A DNA stretch of 10,739 bases from Lysobacterales bacterium (lineage in GTDB: Bacteria > Pseudomonadota > Gammaproteobacteria > Xanthomonadales > SZUA-36). Below the pieces are notes generated by a model. The model did no database searches and was not told where the DNA came from. It worked only from the letters and a program-made list of their open reading frames with translations. The stretch lies in the NCBI GenBank assembly GCA_013213875.1, contig JABSSV010000388.1, positions 1 through 10,739 of the forward strand, written 5' to 3'. Every line of letters begins with the position of its first letter. Within the stretch, counting starts at the first letter, position 1. The translations under genes and the position numbers were made by a program. Of this stretch, positions 1 through 5,659 are shown piece by piece.

Positions 1-257
1 GGCCCGGTGCCCTGGCGCTGCCTTGGTGGGCCTGGGTAGGGGGGCTATTGGGTGCCGTCTATGTGAGCCTGACGATTGTGACCGTGCCGGTGCTGGGTGC
101 CACAGCGCTGGTGGTGTTGCTGATCCTGGGGCAAATGGTAGCCGGCACGCTGCTGGATCATTTCGGCGTGCTTACCCCGGTGCAGCCGGTTAATGGTGCC
201 AAGCTATTGGGGCTTGGGCTCGTACTGGCGGGCACTTGGTTAGTGGTGAAGAACTGA
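1..257 (+). CDS. DMT-superfamily permease, YdcZ (DUF606) type, C-terminal part
   Basis: The reading frame is open from base 3 and runs to a TGA at 255-257; the true start lies left of the window. The visible ~84 residues are almost wholly hydrophobic: a WWAW stretch followed by GGLLGA, then two or three further membrane helices, a short LLDHFG loop and a final helix ending in LVVKN. The combination of PWWAW-GGLLGA, an LGA..L...GQ helix, LLDHFG and a terminal LLG..L..AG helix is what I know from the YdcZ/DUF606 branch of drug/metabolite transporters, small inner-membrane permeases with about five helices per unit. The substrate cannot be told from this fragment. A TTG at 48 could start a short version, but homology-like sequence continues upstream of it, so I treat the gene as 5'-truncated by the window edge. 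It converges with sodB across a shared terminator. Confidence 0.8.
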   Translation, partial: PGALALPWWAWVGGLLGAVYVSLTIVTVPVLGATALVVLLILGQMVAGTLLDHFGVLTPVQPVNGAKLLGLGLVLAGTWLVVKN

Positions 258-282
258 CGGCGCAGGAAACGCTTTCGATAAT

Positions 283-311
283 AAAAAACCCGGCGACGAG
301 CCGGGTTTTTT
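283..311. terminator. Bidirectional Rho-independent terminator
   Basis: A perfect inverted repeat has arms at 283-294 (AAAAAACCCGGC) and 300-311 (GCCGGGTTTTTT) around a 5-nt loop. The GC core is flanked by an A-run on one side and a T-run on the other, so the hairpin ends in a U-tract in either direction. It lies 25 bp after the permease stop and 15 bp after the sodB stop, which fits a terminator shared by two convergent genes. Confidence 0.93.
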
Positions 312-326
312 GGGCGATAGCCGGGA

Positions 327-908
327 TTAGCTGCCGTAGTTGGCGGCCACAAAGTCCCAGTTAACCAGCTTCCAGATCTCGTCCAGATATTTCGGCCGGG
401 CGTTGCGGTAATCCACGTAGTAGGCATGCTCCCAGACGTCAATGGTCAGCAGGGGCGTCTGGCCGTCGGTCATGGGGTTGGCCGCATCATCGGTATTGAC
501 GATGGCGATACTGTTGTCCGCGTTTTTGACCAGCCAAGTCCAGCCAGAACCAAAATTGCCGATGCCGGACTTGATAAATGCTTCCTTGAAAGCATCGAAA
601 GAGCCGAAGGTGTCGTCGATGGCTGCACCGAGGGCGCCTGACGGAGCGCCACCACCTTCCGGGCTGAGGCCGTTCCAGTAAAAGGTGTGGTTCCAGACCT
701 GTGCAGCGTTGTTAAAGAGCCCGCCGTCAGCCTGCATGATGATGTCTTCCAGGCTGGCGTTTTCAAAGGCCGTGCCGGGCACCATATTGTTCAGATTGGT
801 CACATAGGCCTGATGATGCTTGCCGTAGTGATAATCGATGGTCTCTGCTGAGATGACGGGCTCAAGGGCGTCCTGCGCGTAGGGCAGGGCGGGTAGTTCA
901 TGCGTCAT
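327..908 (-). CDS. sodB: Superoxide dismutase, Fe type
   Basis: The 193-residue product has the normal length of a cytoplasmic dimeric iron superoxide dismutase, which converts superoxide to oxygen and hydrogen peroxide. The four metal ligands are all present: His27 (in YHYGKHH), His74 (in QVWNHTFYW), Asp157 and His161 (in DVWEHAYY). Gln70 in AAQVWNHTFYW and the surrounding AGGLFNNAA-like segment (here DGGLFNNAAQ) are the arrangement of Fe rather than Mn enzymes, where the equivalent Gln comes from the C-terminal half. There is no signal peptide. The ATG at 908-906 is preceded by a GGGGGAA Shine-Dalgarno-like run at suitable spacing. The gene has its own candidate promoter and a strong terminator, so it is probably monocistronic. 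The cambialistic possibility (Fe or Mn) cannot be excluded from sequence. Confidence 0.97.
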   Translation of the reverse strand: MTHELPALPYAQDALEPVISAETIDYHYGKHHQAYVTNLNNMVPGTAFENASLEDIIMQADGGLFNNAAQVWNHTFYWNGLSPEGGGAPSGALGAAIDDTFGSFDAFKEAFIKSGIGNFGSGWTWLVKNADNSIAIVNTDDAANPMTDGQTPLLTIDVWEHAYYVDYRNARPKYLDEIWKLVNWDFVAANYGS

Positions 909-947
909 GGCTATTCCCCCAGTGGGTGTTGGCTAAGGACTGAACCC

Positions 948-999
948 ATGATATTGGGTCTGATGGCAACGCACAAAAGGCTGCCTAAAAATTCTTTTT
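948..999 (-). promoter_or_regulatory. Candidate sodB sigma-70 promoter with AT-rich UP-like element
   Basis: Read on the minus strand, TTGTGC (971-976) and TATCAT (948-953) are separated by exactly 17 bp. The -10 matches the consensus at 5 of 6 positions and the -35 at 3 of 6. An A/T block, AAAAAGAATTTTT on the minus strand (987-999), lies where an UP element would contact the alpha subunit. The -10 sits inside an imperfect palindrome with 5-bp arms (ACCCA/TGGGT, 944-959), a possible operator. The call is by eye only. Confidence 0.5.
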
Positions 1000-1053
1000 G
1001 CCTCGTGTCTGTGCTTCCACCCCTCGGACTCGCAGGCGCCGTGCAAGAGCCGC

Positions 1054-1587
1054 TCAGCGAGCGGTCAGGTAATCTCGGGCGACGCTAACATAGCGCTCGG
1101 CCGTATAGCTGAAAAAGCTAGTTTCTTCTTCGGTCAACTCCCGCACGGCTTTAGCCGGGCGACCGAGATAGAGATAACCGGAGCGTAAGGTTTTGCCGGG
1201 TGCGATCAGGCTGCCAGCACCGATGATGACCTCATCTTCAACCGTCGCTCCGTCCATTACCATGGCGCCCATGCCCACCAGAATGCGGTTGCCCAGGCTA
1301 CAGCCGTGCAGCATCACCTGATGACCAATGGTGACTTCATCGCCGATAGAGAGCGGGTAGCCGCCGGGGTTAAAGGGGCCGTCGTGAGTGACGTGCAAGA
1401 CGGAGCCGTCTTGTACCGAGGTGCGTTGACCAATGCGAATGCGGTGGATGTCGCCGCGAATGACGGTCATGGGCCAGACTGAGCTTTCGTCACCCAGTTC
1501 CACATCCCCGATCACGCAGGCCTGCGGATCAATCCAGCAATTGCGGCCGATAATCGGGGTCTTGCCTTGGAAGCTGCGGATCGTCAT
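1054..1587 (-). CDS. yrdA: Gamma-class carbonic anhydrase-like hexapeptide protein (YrdA family)
   Basis: The 177-residue product is a left-handed beta-helix protein. Isoleucine/valine-led hexapeptide repeats run from about residue 10 to 150 (for example VIGDVELGDESSVWP, IRIGQRTSVQDG, VEDEVIIGAGS), followed by a C-terminal helix. Metal-site histidines typical of gamma carbonic anhydrases are visible as His65 (in SVLHVTHDG) and His89/His94 (in GHQVMLHG), numbered from the ATG. WPMTVIRGD is a family signature. Members form trimers with Zn or Fe at subunit interfaces. Many YrdA-type proteins bind metal but have little proven activity, so catalysis is uncertain. I chose the ATG at 1587-1585 because MTIRSFQGK matches the usual YrdA start; a GTG lies one codon upstream. 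The start region is unusual: it is part of a hairpin, with only GGGG 3 nt or less ahead. The gene follows the TonB receptor by 44 bp on the same strand. Confidence 0.92.
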   Translation of the reverse strand: MTIRSFQGKTPIIGRNCWIDPQACVIGDVELGDESSVWPMTVIRGDIHRIRIGQRTSVQDGSVLHVTHDGPFNPGGYPLSIGDEVTIGHQVMLHGCSLGNRILVGMGAMVMDGATVEDEVIIGAGSLIAPGKTLRSGYLYLGRPAKAVRELTEEETSFFSYTAERYVSVARDYLTAR

Positions 1588-1614
1588 CACCCCATGCTAG
1601 CGCATGGGGTGATG
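1585..1614 (-). promoter_or_regulatory. Perfect hairpin covering the carbonic anhydrase start codon
   Basis: Arms at 1585-1597 (CATCACCCCATGC on plus) and 1602-1614 (GCATGGGGTGATG) pair over 13 bp with a 4-nt loop. In the minus-strand transcript the 3' arm contains the G-run and the AUG of the carbonic anhydrase gene, so the fold would hide the initiation site. No T-run follows the stem in the transcribed direction, so it is not a standard intrinsic terminator for the receptor gene. Confidence 0.6.
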
Positions 1615-1622
1615 GGACGCAT
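1587..1622 (-). CDS. Possible 11-codon leader ORF
   Basis: A tiny ORF encoding MRPITPCASMG begins with an ATG 9 nt after the TAA of the TonB receptor gene. Its TGA (1589-1587) overlaps the ATG of the carbonic anhydrase gene as TGATG. It spans the whole 5' arm and loop of the start-codon hairpin, so ribosomes translating it would melt that structure and end at the next start. There is only a GGA very close to its ATG, so it would rely on re-initiation after the receptor stop. ORFs this short arise by chance; the support is positional only. Confidence 0.3.
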   Translation of the reverse strand: MRPITPCASMG

Positions 1623-1631
1623 GGTCCAGCT

Positions 1632-3821
1632 TTAGAAGGTGCTGCGAACGCCGAACACGAAGTTACGGCCGATCTGCGGCGCCTGATCCTTGAGGTAGGA
1701 CGTGCTGTTGCGAATGTCCTCATCCAGCAGGTTACGACCCTGCAGGAAGAATTCGAGATCAAAACCGTCGCTCACGGGCAGATAGAAGGACAGGTCCGCA
1801 TTGAGCAGATCGTAGCCCGGAGTGGCCGTCTCAAACTCAGCGGTCCGATTCTGTGCGTCGGCATTGATCCAGGTCACGTTAGCGGCCCAGGCCTCGCGAT
1901 CCCAGTCCACACCGAAACCAAAGCGCTGGGGTGGAATACGCGGCACATTGCCGCCGTCTGCCAGTTCCGCACGCACACGGTCATAGAAACCGAACAGTTG
2001 CCAGTGGCCGGCTTTGTTGCGACCCACATCCCAGCGAACTTCCGCTTCACCGCCGGTGAACTTAGCATCCTGCTGCGACCAGACGCGGACCGGAAAACCG
2101 TCTTCCTCTTCATCGGTATCGACCTGATAGATGAAGTTGTCAAAGTCGTCCACGTAAACGGTAACGCTGCCGGTAATCGGGCCTTCATGCAGGCGCCAGG
2201 ACGCCTCGTAGTGCATGTTGCGCTCTTCCGTCAGATTCACGTCGCCAATTTCAAAGGTCTGCGTGGCGATGTGTGGCCCATTGGAGAAGAGCTCCGCTGC
2301 CGCCGGTGCCCGTGCTGCGCGCGCAACATTGAAGGACAGATGGCTACGCTCGCTGAGATGCCAAAGGGCACCGATGGAGGCGCTAAAGGGCGAATAGCTG
2401 CGGCTGGCCGGTATCGGCGCTTCCTCTTCCTCACCTTCATGCTCCTCACCCTCTTCCTCATGCTCATGGGTGATCAGGAAAGAATCGATGCTGGTGTCTT
2501 CCCAACGCAGACCGAAGTCCAGTTGCAGGTTGCCGAATTCAGCAGATTCCACGAGGAATAGACCCAGCGTTTCGGTGGTGCTGGGCGGAACAAAGGCCTC
2601 TTCCCCGAGCGCGGAGAAGTCATTATCGGTCCACTGAGCGCCAAAGGTGCCGGTGAAGGGTCCCAGGGGCTCGTGAGTCAGTTCCAGACGCAGGTCCAGC
2701 GTTTCACTATCGAATACGGTGCCGGTTTCCTCACCTTCGAACTCCGTGTGCGTGTAGTCCGTATCGGCAATTTTAAAGTCCAGCTCGGTGAAGCCAGAGA
2801 AAGGATTGGTGCCGTTCAATACCGCGTCGAGACGTTTTGACTCGAGATTGATGGTGACGATTTCTTCTTCCTCTTCACCTTCTTCCTCGCCATGGGGTTC
2901 GTCGCTGTCGTGGTCTTCGTCTTCTTCCCCGTGCTCATGCTCATGGCCACCGGGAATGCCGTAGTTACTGTCATAAACCGTGTAGGAGAGGCCAGCACGC
3001 CAGCTGTCGCCAATCCAGGCACCACCGAAAGCGCCGCCCTCGTTGTCGAGGAAGCTGTTTTCCAAAATGCCCTCAACGCCTTCTTCTTCGCTGTGGTCTT
3101 CGTCGCTGTCGTGATCGTCGTCGCCTTCCAGTTCGGCCATGCCGGGAATTTCATAATCATCGGTGCGGCGGACAAAGCCGTTGGCATGGAAGGCAAAGTC
3201 ACCGCTGCCGAAGTCCAGGCGTGCCGCACCCATACGTTGATCGGCTGCCGTATCGCCCTGAATGAGCAGGCGGCCACCAAAGCCGTCCTCCGGTACTTCC
3301 TCGGGAATCGTGTGGGTGACCACGTTGACCACACCACCGATGGCGCCAGAGCCGTAGAGCAGCGTGCTGGGTCCACGCAGCACCTCAATCCGGTCGGCCA
3401 GAAACGGTTCCGTGGGTACCGCGTGATCCTGACTGATCGCCGCGGCATCAAAGCTGTTCATGCCATCGTTCAATACGCCAATGCGAACGCCCTGTTGACC
3501 ACGAATGGTGGGACGGCCCACATTCTGGCCGAAGCTGGCATCCGCCAGTCCGGGTAGGCCGCTGAGGGTTTCGCCGAGGTTGTTGGCCGCTTCGCGCGCC
3601 AGGGCCGCGCCGGACAGGACCGTCGCGGACTGTGTCAGTTCGACCACGTCGCGATTGATGGGGGTTGCCGTAACCAGGACCTCTTCAAGGGCGTCATGAT
3701 CGTGGTCGTCGCCATGCACACGGTCGGTGGGCATGGATGAATCCTGGGCTGAAGCCAATGCGGCCTGCAGGGCCAGGACGAGGGTCAGAGGGCGCAAGCC
3801 TCCGGCAATCAGTTTGTTCAT
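1632..3821 (-). CDS. TonB-dependent outer-membrane receptor, ZnuD-like, with acidic/His-rich loops
   Basis: The 729-residue protein is an outer-membrane, energy-coupled importer. In order it has a signal peptide (1-25, cleaved after LASA), a His/Asp patch (HGDDHDHD), a TonB-box-like LEEVLVTATP near 45-54, and a plug domain to about residue 175. The plug carries PTIRGQQGVRIGVLNDG and DRIEVLRGPSTLLYGSGAIGGVVNVV-type signatures. A long beta-barrel ends in VRSTF with the terminal Phe needed for assembly. The DHAVP-x9-DRIEVLRGP arrangement and the His-rich loops resemble the zinc receptor ZnuD. Three acidic/His segments (about 233-248, 293-320, 452-468) would sit in extracellular loops and could capture divalent metal. 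I prefer the ATG at 3821, with AGGA about 7 nt ahead, over a GTG 18 bp upstream, because it gives a clean signal peptide. Zinc is the best guess; nickel, cobalt, manganese or copper cannot be excluded. I saw no obvious Zur box. Confidence 0.9.
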   Translation of the reverse strand: MNKLIAGGLRPLTLVLALQAALASAQDSSMPTDRVHGDDHDHDALEEVLVTATPINRDVVELTQSATVLSGAALAREAANNLGETLSGLPGLADASFGQNVGRPTIRGQQGVRIGVLNDGMNSFDAAAISQDHAVPTEPFLADRIEVLRGPSTLLYGSGAIGGVVNVVTHTIPEEVPEDGFGGRLLIQGDTAADQRMGAARLDFGSGDFAFHANGFVRRTDDYEIPGMAELEGDDDHDSDEDHSEEEGVEGILENSFLDNEGGAFGGAWIGDSWRAGLSYTVYDSNYGIPGGHEHEHGEEDEDHDSDEPHGEEEGEEEEEIVTINLESKRLDAVLNGTNPFSGFTELDFKIADTDYTHTEFEGEETGTVFDSETLDLRLELTHEPLGPFTGTFGAQWTDNDFSALGEEAFVPPSTTETLGLFLVESAEFGNLQLDFGLRWEDTSIDSFLITHEHEEEGEEHEGEEEEAPIPASRSYSPFSASIGALWHLSERSHLSFNVARAARAPAAAELFSNGPHIATQTFEIGDVNLTEERNMHYEASWRLHEGPITGSVTVYVDDFDNFIYQVDTDEEEDGFPVRVWSQQDAKFTGGEAEVRWDVGRNKAGHWQLFGFYDRVRAELADGGNVPRIPPQRFGFGVDWDREAWAANVTWINADAQNRTAEFETATPGYDLLNADLSFYLPVSDGFDLEFFLQGRNLLDEDIRNSTSYLKDQAPQIGRNFVFGVRSTF

Positions 3822-3840
3822 GAGTTTTCCTAAGTACACA

Positions 3841-3862
3841 AAAGCGCCGCAATCACGGCGTT
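3841..3862 (-). promoter_or_regulatory. Hairpin between the small Cys/His gene and the receptor gene
   Basis: On the minus strand, CGCCG (3860-3856) and CGGCG (3849-3845) flank a 6-nt loop. The 3' arm is followed by C and then TTTT, a weak intrinsic-terminator shape about 20 nt ahead of the receptor ATG. It could attenuate read-through from the upstream genes or stabilise an mRNA end. The T-run is short and the stem only 5 bp, so I hold this loosely. Confidence 0.3.
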
Positions 3863-3884
3863 AAAAAAGAATTTTTTTGTAAGC

Positions 3885-4226
3885 TCAGGAAGTGCTCGGC
3901 GGTGCCCGCGCTGGGGCCTTGTGACGGGGTTCGAGGGTGACCTCAAAATCGTTGTGCGTGCAGTCGGCGACCCCTTCAGGACGCGCGAAAGAAAGGCTGG
4001 CCGAGGTGCTGATGCTGTCTTCGAGCGCGCCACCAAAGGGACAGCTGAGGCAAACCTCAGGCTCGTTGCTGGCGTCATGCGTGGCCTCATGGGCCAGTGT
4101 CGCCGCGTTCGCCCATAGCAATACGCAGACCAGCGCCAGCGTCTGCCATAAACCGATCTTGTTTTGCACACTTCTCACAGGGCGTAGCATACGCGAACGC
4201 GGTCTCTGGCTCAAAAGGCTTGGCAT
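3885..4226 (-). CDS. Small exported Cys/His protein of unknown function
   Basis: The product is up to 113 residues. It has a basic N-terminal stretch, one hydrophobic segment (GLWQTLALVCVLLWANAATLA, about residues 25-45), then a soluble part starting HEATHD. It carries a CLSC motif (Cys59, Cys62), a Cys89-Thr-His91 triad and a C-terminus PARAPPSTS. The layout of one hydrophobic helix, HxxxH, CxxC and a terminal RAPP resembles small exported proteins of the DUF2946/DUF2607 kind that I know from beside metal-related TonB receptors. That resemblance is by eye. It sits 13 bp after the DUF6134 gene and 63 bp before the receptor ATG. The start is uncertain: ATG 4226 lacks a good Shine-Dalgarno; ATG 4190, GTG 4178 or GTG 4169 are alternatives, and the last gives a compact signal peptide (MQNKIGLWQ...). 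The mature part would lie in the periplasm or be membrane-anchored, and could bind metal. Confidence 0.7.
   Translation of the reverse strand: MPSLLSQRPRSRMLRPVRSVQNKIGLWQTLALVCVLLWANAATLAHEATHDASNEPEVCLSCPFGGALEDSISTSASLSFARPEGVADCTHNDFEVTLEPRHKAPARAPPSTS
4186..4214 (-). promoter_or_regulatory. Candidate internal sigma-70 promoter ahead of the small Cys/His gene
   Basis: On the minus strand, TTGAGC (4214-4209) and TATGCT (4191-4186) are separated by 17 bp, each matching the consensus at 4 of 6 positions. If real, transcription would start near 4179 and the small gene would have to begin at GTG 4178 or GTG 4169 on this transcript, leaving little or no leader. Otherwise the gene is read from upstream. 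Confidence 0.3.
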
Positions 4227-4239
4227 CTTGTCTGTGTGC

Positions 4240-4914
4240 TTAGCCGGCGCGTTGCGGGAGTTGATCCGGTTCGTAGCGAAGCACCCGATCGCCCTTGGCC
4301 AGTGTTTCCAGGCCGAGCCAGCGCCCGCCGTCCTGCTCGTACCAAAGCGTGATGTCTTTATCAGGAGTAGAAAGGCGATAGCGATTGGCTTCGACGCTCC
4401 CGGCGCCCAGTGCGAAAGACTCGGTGCCGAGAAATTCGAACTCTACTTCTTCGATCAGACCGGTCTGTGCATTCAGCAAGCGCTGGGCGTCGAGTATGCC
4501 CGGATCCCAGTAGGAAAAGCTTCGCAAGCAGCCTAGGGCGTGCTCGCTGAGATCCGCGTTATGCTTTATCTGATAGCTGCCATCAACGCGCTCGCCCCGG
4601 ACCGTAAATTGGCTGCCGTTGTCATCGGTCTCGGACTCAATGCGAAGCAGGCACCCGTCCTGCCATTGTTCCTGGTTACGATGCGCATAGCGATAGGCTG
4701 TCACAAACAGCACTTTCACCTTGAACTCCGCTTCGATGTCGACCTGCTCCATGCCACCCTGCGGGCTGCTCGCAAAACGGTGGTAGCCAATGTCTTTGCC
4801 GTCGAGCGTGACGCGAAAGTCCCAGACCCGCACATCATCTTCCGCCACCGATAGGGTTGAATGGAGCGATAAGGAAGCGGCGAGCAGTAGCGCAGGCAGC
4901 AGTCCTGAACGCAT
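4240..4914 (-). CDS. DUF6134 family exported protein
   Basis: The 224-residue product has a clear signal peptide (MRSGLLPALLLAASLSLHS..., cleavage probably after SVA at residue 24). The mature beta-strand-rich part starts VWDFRVTLDGKDIGYHRF. Conserved-looking stretches are YRYAHRNQEQWQDGCL (73-89), TDDNGSQFTV and SYWDPGILDAQRLLNAQTG (134-152). I recognise these as the DUF6134 family, periplasmic proteins of unknown function. Two cysteines, Cys88 and Cys129, could form a disulfide after export. The fold is probably a beta-sandwich, but I cannot show that here. Its ATG overlaps the stop of the DUF2878 gene (TGATG at 4916-4912), so the two are translationally coupled and probably work together. 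The small Cys/His gene follows after 13 bp. Confidence 0.82.
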   Translation of the reverse strand: MRSGLLPALLLAASLSLHSTLSVAEDDVRVWDFRVTLDGKDIGYHRFASSPQGGMEQVDIEAEFKVKVLFVTAYRYAHRNQEQWQDGCLLRIESETDDNGSQFTVRGERVDGSYQIKHNADLSEHALGCLRSFSYWDPGILDAQRLLNAQTGLIEEVEFEFLGTESFALGAGSVEANRYRLSTPDKDITLWYEQDGGRWLGLETLAKGDRVLRYEPDQLPQRAG

Positions 4915-5519
4915 CAGCCGTCGTCCAGTCCCTTACTGTGCAGCAGCACCTGGGCCTGCTCCAGAAGCGTGGCACGACGGGCGCGGCGATAGCCCGGCTC
5001 AAAGCGTGTGCTGTCAATGATGGTGTCCGCCATGAGTGCCAGCAGGGGTAGCAGCACCGCCCAACCGGCGCCGATGATGGCAAGGCTGGTAACCGTATCG
5101 CTGAAGGTGACGGCGCCAAAAGCAGAACCGCCGAGAAACGCCAGTGGCCCGCCAATGGCTCCGGCCAGAGCGGCTGCCCACCAGCTGTATTTGACCCAAC
5201 TCAATCCGTAGTTGATGGTGGTGGCAAACAGAACCCACATGGCGACGATCCAGCCGGGTGCGAGCGTATGAGCGCCGGGCGCTGTGGGATAGTTCAACAC
5301 CTGAGCCCAGACTAACAGCGACTCCCAAAGAAAGCCCATGAGTGCGGCGCCGGCCAGCGTCAACGCCTCTTTGCGCCAGTTCGGTACCGTTAGCAGATGG
5401 GCGGCGGCCACCAACGCCACCGCGGCGATGCCAATCCAAGCCTGGCCGCCGGCCGCGAAATACACGCACGCCAACCAGCCGGTCTTGAAAAGCACCAGAT
5501 TTTTAATCGTTATTCCCAT
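4914..5519 (-). CDS. DUF2878 family inner-membrane protein
   Basis: The 201-residue product is a polytopic membrane protein with about five or six hydrophobic helices between residues 8 and 167. They include FLWESLLVWAQVLNYP, PGWIVAMWVLFATTINYGLSW and GAIGGPLAFLGGSAFGAV, which fit the DUF2878 family as I know it. The biochemical function is unknown. After the last helix there is a basic, helical tail of about 35 residues (DSTRFEPGYRRARRATLLEQAQ...) that looks longer than the family core and probably faces the cytoplasm. I prefer the ATG at 5519 (MGITIKNLVLFKTGWLACV), because family members begin near this motif; an in-frame ATG at 5558 would add 13 poorly hydrophobic residues. Neither has a strong Shine-Dalgarno. 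The gene is coupled to the DUF6134 gene. From memory, DUF2878 genes often occur with cfa-type lipid genes; here the company is a TonB receptor. Confidence 0.8.
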   Translation of the reverse strand: MGITIKNLVLFKTGWLACVYFAAGGQAWIGIAAVALVAAAHLLTVPNWRKEALTLAGAALMGFLWESLLVWAQVLNYPTAPGAHTLAPGWIVAMWVLFATTINYGLSWVKYSWWAAALAGAIGGPLAFLGGSAFGAVTFSDTVTSLAIIGAGWAVLLPLLALMADTIIDSTRFEPGYRRARRATLLEQAQVLLHSKGLDDG

Positions 5520-5659
5520 TTTGTATCGTTTTAATCCACAACAGTGGGCATACCACATGACACAGTGTGCGGTTTGAGAGGTGAAGGTCGTGTGGTGGTT
5601 TTTGAGCTGGGCGCTGGCTTACGGTTTGTCCGGCCGGAGTCTAGCGGTGCTCTCGCTGT

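Noticed and set aside
1050..1064. 6-bp inverted repeat CCGCTC/GAGCGG at the end of the carbonic anhydrase gene
   Set aside because: It overlaps the stop codon and has no T-run, so it does not qualify as an intrinsic terminator; it may be chance.
1998..2561. 187-codon plus-strand ORF opposite the TonB receptor gene
   Set aside because: It is antisense to a well-supported receptor, its composition mirrors the Glu/His codon repeats, and no domain is visible.
2816..3451. 211-codon minus-strand ORF rich in Lys/Thr inside the receptor gene
   Set aside because: It is an alternative frame of the same acidic repeats and lacks any family signature.
2892..3557. 221-codon plus-strand ORF with hydrophobic valine/phenylalanine-rich start
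   Set aside because: The hydrophobic look comes from antisense reading of GAA/GAC/CAT repeats in the receptor loops; no independent signals.
3830..4171. 113-codon minus-strand ORF overlapping the small Cys/His gene in another frame
   Set aside because: It lacks a signal peptide or domain; the frame at 3885-4226 has a hydrophobic segment, Cys/His motifs and better spacing to its neighbours.
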